Positions 1 to 5,387 of a stretch of DNA of 9,902 nt are shown here, one piece after another (positions within the stretch are counted from its first letter, which is position 1; every line of letters begins with the position of its first letter). The notes under the pieces were generated by a model that ran no database searches, was not told where the DNA came from, and worked only from the letters and a program-made list of their open reading frames with translations. The translations under genes were made by a program, and so were the position numbers. The stretch is taken from assembly GCA_028865155.1 (NCBI GenBank), contig JAGWKW010000041.1, positions 1 through 9,902 of the forward strand, read 5' to 3'. Source of the stretch: Alphaproteobacteria bacterium. Lineage in GTDB: Bacteria > Pseudomonadota > Alphaproteobacteria > UBA9219.

Positions 1-977
1 TGCCGCTCAAATCCAAAAATCCGTTCAAGATGGCCTCCAATATCGGACGGCTGGCCAAAATCATCCGCAAACACAAAATCGACATCGTCCATGCGCGCAG
101 CCGCGCCCCGGCATGGAGCGCCTATTTTGCCGCCGCGCGTTGTCGCGTGCCGTTCGTTACGACGTTCCACAACGCCTATGGCTCGGCCAGCGCGCTTAAA
201 AGAAAATATAATTCCGTCATGGGCAAAGGCGCGCGCGTCATCGCCATTTCGGATTTCGTCGCCGGGCATGCGGCGGAAACTTACGGCCTCGACCGCGCAA
301 GCCTCCATGTCGTTCCGCGCGGCGTCGATATAGGCGCGTTCGATCCCGCCACGCTCGATCCGCAGCGCGTCAAAACATTGCGGCAAACATGGAACCTGAC
401 GCCCGGAACGCCGGTTATCCTGTGCCCTGCCCGCATCACGCGCTGGAAGGGCCAGTCTGTTCTGATTGCCGCGCTGGCAAAGCTGGAGCGGCGCGATTTC
501 GCCTGCGTCATCGTCGGCGGCGGCAAGGACAGCGCCTATGGCAAAGAGCTGGAGCGCGACATTCAGCGCGCGGGGCTGAGCAAAAATATCGCGATCTTCG
601 ACACCTGCCGCGACATGCCTGCGGCTTATGCGCTGGCCGATCTTGTCGTGACGCCTTCGACCCGGCCCGAAGGGTTCGGCCGTACCGTGGTCGAAGCGCA
701 GGCGATGGGCGCGCCCGTCATCGCGACCAACCATGGCGGCGCGCGCGAAACCGTCATTCACGGCGAAACCGGGTGGCTCGTTGAGCCTGACGACGCAGCC
801 GAGCTGGCGGAAGCCATAAACACCGTTTTAAACCTCTCGCTCGAACAGCGCCACGCGCTCGCGCAACGCGCCATTGCCCATGTCCGCGCGCATTTCACAA
901 CCGCGTCCATGACGGCGAAAACCATCGCTATTTACCGCGACATCCTGGCCAAAGTTAAAACCGGAGCTTCCTTATGA
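1..977 (+). CDS. Glycosyltransferase family 4 (GT-B fold), 5'-truncated by the window edge
   Basis: This is probably a retaining GT4 enzyme that moves a sugar from a nucleotide-sugar donor to an envelope glycan or lipid; the acceptor cannot be read from the sequence. The frame is open from the first base, and the residues ahead of the ATG at 30 (PLKSKNPFK) look like ordinary GT4 protein, so the true start lies upstream and the ATG at 30 is internal. Numbered from that ATG, the N-terminal domain ends near residue 115 and includes the HARSRAPAW stretch (21-29). The donor-binding domain starts near 128 with a PARITRWKG segment (133-141). It carries the GT4 E-x7-E signature (E214 and E222 around GFGRTVV), followed by GAPVIATNHGG. 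The stop TGA overlaps the argB start as ATGA, so the two genes are translationally coupled. The family is secure; the specific sugar and pathway are not. Confidence 0.9.
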   Translation, partial: PLKSKNPFKMASNIGRLAKIIRKHKIDIVHARSRAPAWSAYFAAARCRVPFVTTFHNAYGSASALKRKYNSVMGKGARVIAISDFVAGHAAETYGLDRASLHVVPRGVDIGAFDPATLDPQRVKTLRQTWNLTPGTPVILCPARITRWKGQSVLIAALAKLERRDFACVIVGGGKDSAYGKELERDIQRAGLSKNIAIFDTCRDMPAAYALADLVVTPSTRPEGFGRTVVEAQAMGAPVIATNHGGARETVIHGETGWLVEPDDAAELAEAINTVLNLSLEQRHALAQRAIAHVRAHFTTASMTAKTIAIYRDILAKVKTGASL

Positions 978-1840
978 CCAACCCGCTCACGCTCGAACAC
1001 ATCACCGAATTCATGGCCGAACTGCGCGCCTATCAGGGCCGCACGATCGTCGTCAAGATCGGCGGTAACAGCATCGCCGAAGACGAGCTGTTCCTGTCCA
1101 AAATTGCGCGGCAGGCCGTGTTCCTGAACACCAACGGCGTGCGCGTCGTCATCGTCCATGGCGGCGGGCCGCAGATCGACGAGGCGCTGCTCCACAAGCA
1201 TATAGAAAGTGCGAAAGGCGCGGATGGGCGGCGCATTACCTCGCTCAAGGCGATGGCGATCGTGGCTGACGTCATGAAAAAGATGAACCTGCTCGTCGCC
1301 GACGCGCTGATCGAAGCCGGGTGCCCGAAAAACAAGCTGATGATCGCGGCGAAGCAGATGCGGCCGCTTGTGCAGGCGGAAGGCCTTGACCCCGCCGACG
1401 CGAACAACCGCAGCGGGCGGCCCGTCGGCATGACGGCGCAACCGGTCGAACGCGCGCTCGCGCAAGACAAGATCGTCGTTTTGCATTCGCTTGGCATCGC
1501 CGCGCGCGGCAATGGATTGTACAACATCAACGGCGACGATTACGCGATGGCGGTCGCGAGCGCGATCAAGGCCAAGCGGCTTGTCCTCGTCACCAATGTC
1601 GAGGGTGTCCTTGACCGCAACCGGGAACGCATCCCCGTTATCGACCAGCCAATGGCCGAAGGGCTGATCGCCGAGGGCATCATTTCCGGCGGTATGGTTC
1701 CGAAAGTCGAAAGCGCATTCGAAGTCGTCCGGCAAGGCGTCGGCGGCGTGGCGATTATCGACGGTTTCCGCCCCTGGGCGGTTCTGGGAGAATTATTGAC
1801 GCATCAAGGGCTTGGAACGCTGTTTAAATCCTCCCTTTAA
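974..1840 (+). CDS. argB: Acetylglutamate kinase-like amino acid kinase (divergent ArgB)
   Basis: ArgB phosphorylates N-acetylglutamate with ATP in the second step of arginine synthesis in the cytoplasm. The 288-residue length suits the family. Visible motifs are VVKIGGN (26-32, with the phosphate-binding Lys28), VHGGGPQID (61-69), GRRIT (85-89, the substrate-binding Arg region), YNINGDDYA (183-191), LVTNVEGV (205-212) and SGGMVPKVE (238-246, with the second conserved Lys). The start at 974 has GGAG at 963-966 and overlaps the glycosyltransferase stop. The middle (about 118-160) is unlike standard ArgB: the usual glycine-rich Gly-Ser-Gly-Lys region is replaced by a segment ending NNRSGRPVGMTAQ. 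The gene lies next to a glycosyltransferase rather than other arg genes. It could be a lineage-specific ArgB or a paralogous kinase of another acylated amino acid; ArgB is preferred. Confidence 0.8.
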   Translation: MTNPLTLEHITEFMAELRAYQGRTIVVKIGGNSIAEDELFLSKIARQAVFLNTNGVRVVIVHGGGPQIDEALLHKHIESAKGADGRRITSLKAMAIVADVMKKMNLLVADALIEAGCPKNKLMIAAKQMRPLVQAEGLDPADANNRSGRPVGMTAQPVERALAQDKIVVLHSLGIAARGNGLYNINGDDYAMAVASAIKAKRLVLVTNVEGVLDRNRERIPVIDQPMAEGLIAEGIISGGMVPKVESAFEVVRQGVGGVAIIDGFRPWAVLGELLTHQGLGTLFKSSL

Positions 1841-1846
1841 AGTAAG

Positions 1847-1892
1847 GACGGCGGCAGGCGGAGATTTCGTCCTGTCCCCAACCGCCGCCGTC
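1847..1892. terminator. Candidate bidirectional terminator between argB and the convergent MXKDX gene
   Basis: A perfect 9-bp GC-rich inverted repeat (GACGGCGGC at 1847-1855 and GCCGCCGTC at 1884-1892) encloses a 28-base loop that can form smaller pairings. It sits in the 59-base gap between two convergent genes, where a shared terminator is expected. There is no long T tract on either side, only a T-rich CTTACTTTA when read on the minus strand, so intrinsic termination is uncertain. Confidence 0.4.
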
Positions 1893-1899
1893 AGGAACT

Positions 1900-2190
1900 T
1901 TATTCTTTGTCCATCATGTCCGTGTCATGGGCCATTTTGCCCTGGCCATCCCCGTCCATTCTCGCCATGCCGTCTTTTTTCTTCATGGCGTCGTGCTTCA
2001 TCTTGGCGCCGTCTTTTTTCATTGCCGCATCCCTGTCTTTCATCGCGCCGTCTTTTTTCATCGCCATGCCGCTGTCATGTATCATCATGGCATCGTCGGC
2101 ATGCGCGGGCACAAAGGCATAGCCGGCCAGCAAGGCAAGCTCAGCGCTGCCATAGGCAGTTTCTTGAAGGGTTTCATATGTTTTCTCCAT
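1900..2190 (-). CDS. Pentapeptide MXKDX repeat protein with an apparent frameshift in the signal peptide
   Basis: This is a small Met/Lys/Asp-rich protein of the penta-MXKDX type (function unknown). The open frame of 96 codons from the ATG at 2190 has repeats such as MKKDGA, MKDRDA, MKKDGA, MKHDA and MKKKDG (about residues 44-74), then a Met/Asp/Gly tail. The ATG at 2190 has no ribosome site, and its first 18 residues look unnatural. The ATG at 2177, in another frame, has GGAG (2185-2188) seven bases upstream and encodes MKPFKKLPMAALSL, a classic signal-peptide start. That frame would join the downstream ALLAGYAFVPAHA and an AHA cleavage site if one base were added near 2136. The restored protein would have 92 residues and be exported to the periplasm. 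The gene diverges from the sigma factor gene and has a GTAAC/CGTA promoter candidate. It may be a sequencing error, a recent pseudogene or true slippage. Confidence 0.75.
   Translation of the reverse strand: MEKTYETLQETAYGSAELALLAGYAFVPAHADDAMMIHDSGMAMKKDGAMKDRDAAMKKDGAKMKHDAMKKKDGMARMDGDGQGKMAHDTDMMDKE
1969..2061 (-). repeat. Short direct repeats with A6 tracts encoding the MKKDG units
   Basis: A 17-base unit, GCGCCGTCTTTTTTCAT on the plus strand, occurs identically at 2006-2022 and 2045-2061 (period 39). A 12-base partial copy lies at 1969-1980. On the coding strand each unit gives ATGAAAAAAGACGGC or a close relative, so the gene carries three A6G tracts. These are DNA-level copies as well as protein repeats, which suggests recent internal duplication, and the homopolymers are prone to slippage. 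Confidence 0.8.
2185..2188 (-). promoter_or_regulatory. Ribosome binding site that favours the ATG at 2177 for the MXKDX gene
   Basis: GGAG on the minus strand lies seven bases upstream of the ATG at 2177-2175. The longer open frame begins at 2190, so the same GGAG falls inside its first codons, and the bases ahead of 2190 (CCTCGACCT) are not purine-rich. This decides for the 2177 start and exposes the frameshift further on. Confidence 0.7.
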
Positions 2191-2207
2191 AGGTCGAGGG
2201 TTTAACT

Positions 2208-2227
2208 GGAAGGCGGTTTTGCCTTCT
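2208..2227. other. Hairpin in the leader of the MXKDX gene
   Basis: GAAGGC (2209-2214) and GCCTTC (2221-2226) form a perfect 6-bp stem around a 6-base loop, with one flanking G-U pair possible. If the minus-strand promoter at 2237-2261 is real, its transcript would begin near 2230, placing this hairpin at the very 5' end of the mRNA. No T tract follows it on either strand, so a leader or mRNA-stability structure is more likely than a terminator. Confidence 0.4.
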
Positions 2228-2236
2228 GCTATCCCT

Positions 2237-2261
2237 TACGAAGCCGGACGGGCAAAGTTAC
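2237..2261 (-). promoter_or_regulatory. Candidate ECF (SigF-like) promoter of the MXKDX gene
   Basis: On the minus strand GTAAC (2261-2257) is followed after 16 bases by CGTA (2240-2237). The arrangement resembles the two plus-strand sites at 2271 and 3497 and the GTAACC-N16-CGAA type sequence I recall for Caulobacter SigF. A start near 2230 would give a leader of about 50 bases before the ATG at 2177. Confidence 0.5.
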
Positions 2262-2270
2262 AGGCCCGGC

Positions 2271-2296
2271 GTAACTTTTTTCATTCACCCGCCGTA
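2271..2296 (+). promoter_or_regulatory. Candidate autoregulatory ECF promoter of the sigma factor gene
   Basis: GTAAC (2271-2275) is followed after 17 bases by CGTA (2293-2296), the same spacing as the dipZ site. The -10 half ends only three bases before the sigma gene ATG at 2300. A transcript from it would therefore be leaderless, or would start just inside the gene and use a later start codon. That closeness is the main reason for doubt. Confidence 0.45.
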
Positions 2297-2299
2297 TCC

Positions 2300-2863
2300 A
2301 TGACCAGAGAAGCGACAGGCGAAGATTTGAACGCAGATTTAAGAGCGTTGGTCATGCGGGCGCGCGGCGGCGATGCGCATGCCTATAAACAGTTGCTGAC
2401 CGGCTTTGCGCCTGTCATCCGGCGCATGGTCGCGGCGCGCGTCGGGCGTTGGGGCGGGCAGCATTATGTCGAGGATATTACGCAGGATACGCTGCTCGCA
2501 ATCCATTTGAAGCTGCATACCTACGATGCCGATATGCCGCTTCTGGCCTGGGTCAATGCGGTGGCGCGGCACAAGCTGATCGACCATCTGCGCCGGATCA
2601 AGGGCGCGACGGTCTCGCTCGACGAGGAAGGCATGCCGGAGCTTGTCGACGGCGCGAATCCGGAAGCGCCGGGTATCGCGCTCGACCTGCGCAAGCTGCT
2701 TGGGATGCTCAAGCCGCCTGCGGGCGAGATTATATATGCGCTCAGGGTCGAAGGCGCGTCGGTGCGCGAACTGGCCGCAGCCCATGGGCTTAGCGAGTCC
2801 AACATCAAGGTCATCGTGCATCGCGGGCTGCAAAAACTGTCGCAGCTGGCAAGGGCGGGGTAG
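2300..2863 (+). CDS. sigF: ECF RNA polymerase sigma factor, SigF/NrsF-linked type
   Basis: A small group IV sigma factor that directs RNA polymerase to stress promoters. From the ATG at 2300 it has 187 residues. Region 2 spans about 14-100 and includes GGDAHAYKQLL, the VEDITQDTLLAIH core-binding helix (57-69) and LLAWVNAVARHKLIDHLRR (81-99). A short linker follows. Region 4 spans about 130-184 with the helix-turn-helix VRELAAAHGLSESNIKVIVHR (155-175). An in-frame TTG at 2219 would add 27 residues but lies ahead of the promoter-like site and adds nothing family-like. The ATG at 2300 has no clear ribosome site, so an internal start (TTG 2327 or ATG 2354) cannot be excluded. The stop is two bases before nrsF, so the pair is one operon and NrsF is the likely anti-sigma factor. 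The gene symbol follows the Caulobacter system by analogy. Confidence 0.85.
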   Translation: MTREATGEDLNADLRALVMRARGGDAHAYKQLLTGFAPVIRRMVAARVGRWGGQHYVEDITQDTLLAIHLKLHTYDADMPLLAWVNAVARHKLIDHLRRIKGATVSLDEEGMPELVDGANPEAPGIALDLRKLLGMLKPPAGEIIYALRVEGASVRELAAAHGLSESNIKVIVHRGLQKLSQLARAG

Positions 2864-2865
2864 GC

Positions 2866-3492
2866 ATGAAAACGAACGATCTTATCTCTATTCTGACGCA
2901 GGCCGCGCCGCCGCGCCGCCCGATGCGGCTTGGGCTGGCGGCGGCCATCATCACGCTTCTGTCCGCCGTTGCGACGATTATCGTTCTGGGCCTCAGGCCG
3001 GGGCTTGCCGCCGGGCATCCGCCCGCTTCCTTCTGGATGAAGACGCTTTTGCTCGGATGGATGGCCGTCGTCAGCCTTGCCGCGCTCGACCGCGCCAGCA
3101 AACCGCTTGCGACGAAGCGCAGAATCTGGCCGATGGCCGCGCTGGCCATCTTTGCTGCGATTTGCGTCGCGATTGAATGGGCGACGGTCGATGCGCGCAC
3201 AATCCTTGGCGGCTTCCTGTTGCCAAACTTCCCATGCTGTCTGATCAGCGTCACGATTTACGGCTCGGCGGGAATGGCCGGATTTGTCGGTTTGATACGC
3301 CGTTATGCGCCTGCCGATCCCGAACGCTGCGCCGGACTGGCCGGGCTGGCGGCAGCCGCGGCGGCAGCTGTCGGTTATTCCATCCATTGCCCGCTCGACA
3401 GCCCGACTTTCATCGTCGTGGCTTATGGTTTGCCGATGATCGCGCTTTGGGCCCTCGGGCGGTGGCTGCTGCCGCGCAAATTAAATTGGTAG
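2866..3492 (+). CDS. nrsF: NrsF family (DUF1109) membrane anti-sigma factor
   Basis: This 208-residue inner-membrane protein is predicted to hold the upstream sigma factor inactive until stress. Hydrophobic segments fall near 22-43, 58-75, 88-105, 124-146, 155-172 and 180-201, giving about six transmembrane helices, the usual DUF1109 topology. The short N-terminal tail (1-20) is cytoplasmic-like and could touch the sigma factor. Family hallmarks are the NFPCCL stretch (Cys124, Cys125) and SIHCPLDSPTF (172-182, with Cys175). Conserved cysteines in this family are implicated in sensing metals such as chromate and cadmium in Caulobacter, as I recall. Extra cysteines are at 100 and 155. The gene starts two bases after the sigma stop, using purine-rich AAGGGCGGGG within the sigma gene end. 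Family assignment is firm; the actual inducer is not known from sequence. Confidence 0.88.
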   Translation: MKTNDLISILTQAAPPRRPMRLGLAAAIITLLSAVATIIVLGLRPGLAAGHPPASFWMKTLLLGWMAVVSLAALDRASKPLATKRRIWPMAALAIFAAICVAIEWATVDARTILGGFLLPNFPCCLISVTIYGSAGMAGFVGLIRRYAPADPERCAGLAGLAAAAAAAVGYSIHCPLDSPTFIVVAYGLPMIALWALGRWLLPRKLNW

Positions 3493-3496
3493 GCCT

Positions 3497-3522
3497 GTAA
3501 CCTGTCCGCCCATTCGTCCGTA
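3497..3522 (+). promoter_or_regulatory. Candidate ECF (SigF-like) promoter of the dipZ-like gene
   Basis: GTAACC (3497-3502) is followed after exactly 16 bases by CGTA (3519-3522). This is the best match of the three sites to the SigF form and lies just downstream of the nrsF stop. A start near 3530 leaves a leader of about 30 bases and keeps the AGGA ribosome site at 3548-3551. Confidence 0.6.
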
Positions 3523-3558
3523 AACAGGGGAAGAACCTGAACGAAAAAGGATTTTTCC

Positions 3559-5223
3559 ATGTCTGCCGTTGCTTTACATAGCGTTTTGGCCCTCGCCGAA
3601 GGATTTGGGCTGGCTTTTTCGCCCTGCATCCTGCCTGTCTTGCCGTTTATTCTTGCCGCATCGAGCGTCGGCGACCGGAAACGTCCGTTCCTGATTATCG
3701 GCGGGTTTGTCGCAAGCTTCACTGCCTTCGCTTTGCTGTCGCGCGAAATTCTGGCCGTTGCAGGCATTCAGCAGGACAAAATTCAATATGCGGCCTTCGC
3801 CTTGCTGCTTCTGTTCGGCCTGACGATGGTCGTTCCGCCGCTTGAACGCCGTTTCGCCGCGCTGACCAACAAACTTGCAGGCGGAGCGGAAAATTTTAGC
3901 AGCGGCAAACGTGCCGAAGGCATCGGCGGCGGCTTGCTGGTTGGTGCGCTGATCGGCGGCGTCTGGACGCCTTGCGCCGGCCCCATTCTTGCGGCGGCCA
4001 TACTGCAAATCATTCAGGCGCAAACCAATATCGAAGTCGTCGGAACGTTGCTGGCCTTCAGCATCGGCGCTGCGGTTCCGATGCTGGCCATCGCCTTGTT
4101 CGGGCAGCAGCTTGCGCACCGCATCCGCGCCTTCGCGCGCCATGCGACCGAGATCCGCCGCGGCATGGGCGCGGTGATCGTCCTTTTTGCCCTGTTCGGC
4201 CTGTCCGGCTTCAATATCGGGCAATGGGTGGTATGGCCCGCGCAAGCCAGCCCCATACAAACGGTTACAGCCAACGACATGCCGGGGGCTAAAATGACGA
4301 ACGACGCACCGCCCGCGCCGGAGATTGCCGGGATCACGCATTGGTTCAACAGCAAGCCGCTGACGCTCGCGCAGTTGAAAGGCAAAGTCGTGCTGGTCGA
4401 TTTCTGGACTTATTCCTGCATCAACTGCATCCGCACCCTGCCCTATATCGAAAGCTGGTATAAAAAATACGCAAACGATGGATTTGTGGTCGTCGGCGTC
4501 CATGCGCCCGAATTCCCGTTCGAGGGCAAACCCGGAAATGTCGCCGCCGCGATCAAGAAATTCGGCATCACCTATCCGGTCGCGATGGACAATAATTTCG
4601 TGACGTGGAAAAACTATCACAACGAATACTGGCCCGCGCATTACCTGATCGACCGCGACGGCCATGTCGTCGGCAGCCATTTCGGCGAAGGCGGCTACAG
4701 CGAAACCGAGGATGAAATCCGCAAGCTGCTGGGCCTTGCGCCGACGGCGAAAGCCGCGCCCGATCCCGATGTGGCGAGCCTGTTTCAAACGCCCGAAACC
4801 TATCTCGGCTATGACCGCGCGCGTAGTTTCGCCGATGGCGAGGTCGCACCCGATACGGCCCATGACTATCGTTTCCCGGCGACGCTCGACCGCGACCAAT
4901 GGGCTTTGAATGGCACGTGGACGGTCGGCGGCAAACACATCACCGCCGACGGCAAGGGAGCGAGCCTCAGGCTCCATTTCACGGCGGGCAAGGTTTACCT
5001 TGTCCTCGGCAGCGAAACGAGGCACGCGATCAGGGCGACGCTGAAACTCAACGGCACGCCGATCGGCAATAATGCGGGTAAAGACGCGCCCGGCGGCACC
5101 GTGACCGTCGACCGGTACAGGCTGTACGAACTGGTCAGCCAGCCTGCGGTCAAGGATGGTATCCTTACGCTCACTGCCGACGGGCCTGGGTTGCAGGCCT
5201 ATGCCTTCACGTTCGGCAGGTAG
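3559..5223 (+). CDS. dipZ: DipZ-type fusion: CcdA transmembrane domain, thioredoxin domain and C-terminal beta domain
   Basis: Predicted to carry electrons from cytoplasmic thioredoxin across the inner membrane to a periplasmic thioredoxin domain in the same chain, reducing disulfides outside. The 554 residues fall in three parts. Residues 1-225 are CcdA-like with about six helices and two Cys-Pro sites, FSPCILP (Cys23) and WTPCAGP (Cys139), the expected redox pair. Residues about 252-395 are a TlpA/AhpC-like thioredoxin domain with active site Cys287-Ile-Asn-Cys290 in WTYSCINCIRTLPYI, and WPAHYLIDRDG (358-368) including the cis-proline region. Residues about 405-554 resemble the thioredoxin-associated C-terminal domain of mycobacterial DipZ, a carbohydrate-binding-like beta sandwich. 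AGGA at 3548-3551 supports the start. It follows nrsF by 66 bases with its own promoter-like site. Annotated relatives are often named cytochrome c biogenesis proteins, but no ccm genes are near, so stress repair is as likely. Confidence 0.88.
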   Translation: MSAVALHSVLALAEGFGLAFSPCILPVLPFILAASSVGDRKRPFLIIGGFVASFTAFALLSREILAVAGIQQDKIQYAAFALLLLFGLTMVVPPLERRFAALTNKLAGGAENFSSGKRAEGIGGGLLVGALIGGVWTPCAGPILAAAILQIIQAQTNIEVVGTLLAFSIGAAVPMLAIALFGQQLAHRIRAFARHATEIRRGMGAVIVLFALFGLSGFNIGQWVVWPAQASPIQTVTANDMPGAKMTNDAPPAPEIAGITHWFNSKPLTLAQLKGKVVLVDFWTYSCINCIRTLPYIESWYKKYANDGFVVVGVHAPEFPFEGKPGNVAAAIKKFGITYPVAMDNNFVTWKNYHNEYWPAHYLIDRDGHVVGSHFGEGGYSETEDEIRKLLGLAPTAKAAPDPDVASLFQTPETYLGYDRARSFADGEVAPDTAHDYRFPATLDRDQWALNGTWTVGGKHITADGKGASLRLHFTAGKVYLVLGSETRHAIRATLKLNGTPIGNNAGKDAPGGTVTVDRYRLYELVSQPAVKDGILTLTADGPGLQAYAFTFGR

Positions 5224-5229
5224 GAGGTG

Positions 5230-5262
5230 CCGTTGCTTTTCATACGGATAAGCGGGTTTTTT
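5230..5262 (+). terminator. Weak candidate terminator after dipZ
   Basis: Imperfect pairing (GCTT at 5235-5238 with AAGC at 5250-5253, plus flanking C-G pairs) precedes a T6 run at 5257-5262. A second possible fold pairs GCTTTT (5235-5240) with AAAAGC (5268-5273), extended by CATA with TATG. The stems are weak, so this is only positional support for transcription ending in the 164-base gap 5224-5387. Confidence 0.3.
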
Positions 5263-5302
5263 ATGAGAAAAGCGGGGCTGCAGCCGAAGTTCGGCGGTTA
5301 AT

Positions 5303-5330
5303 TTACCGTTAACCCTGATGATGCTAGAAT
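5303..5330 (+). promoter_or_regulatory. Candidate sigma-70-type promoter for the repeat protein gene
   Basis: TTACCG (5303-5308) and TAGAAT (5325-5330) are separated by 16 bases in an AT-richer stretch of the 164-base gap. The leader to the ATG at 5388 would be about 50 bases. The -35 match to TTGACA is modest. No GTAAC/CGTA site was seen here, so this gene seems outside the candidate sigma regulon. Confidence 0.4.
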
Positions 5331-5387
5331 AGATTCGGGAAAAGAAGAGGCAAGGCTGAAAGGGGTCAGTCTCTTGGAGCGTAAGCT

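Noticed and set aside
1063..1082. GTAAC and CGAA within argB resembling the ECF motif
   Set aside because: The spacing is far too short for a promoter and the site lies inside a coding region with no gene start downstream.
932..1735. Long open frame antisense to argB (267 codons, minus strand)
   Set aside because: Rich in Asp, Arg and His with no family features. It is the usual open antisense frame of a high-GC gene, and argB is clearly coding.
1969..2061. CRISPR-like short repeats
   Set aside because: The repeats are only 17 bases, imperfect in number and spacing, and in frame with a protein repeat. There are no spacers or cas genes.
1907..2205. Plus-strand open frames opposite the MXKDX gene
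   Set aside because: They are Phe/Ser/His-rich reflections of the repeated minus-strand codons and overlap each other in several frames. None has a convincing start.
2219..2299. Upstream TTG start extending the sigma factor by 27 residues
   Set aside because: It would place the promoter-like site inside the coding region, has no ribosome site, and adds residues not resembling an ECF N-terminus.
3574..5025. 483-codon open frame antisense to dipZ
   Set aside because: Low-complexity Arg/Gln/Ala/Asp composition typical of antisense frames, with no ribosome site. The plus-strand protein has clear domains and catalytic motifs.
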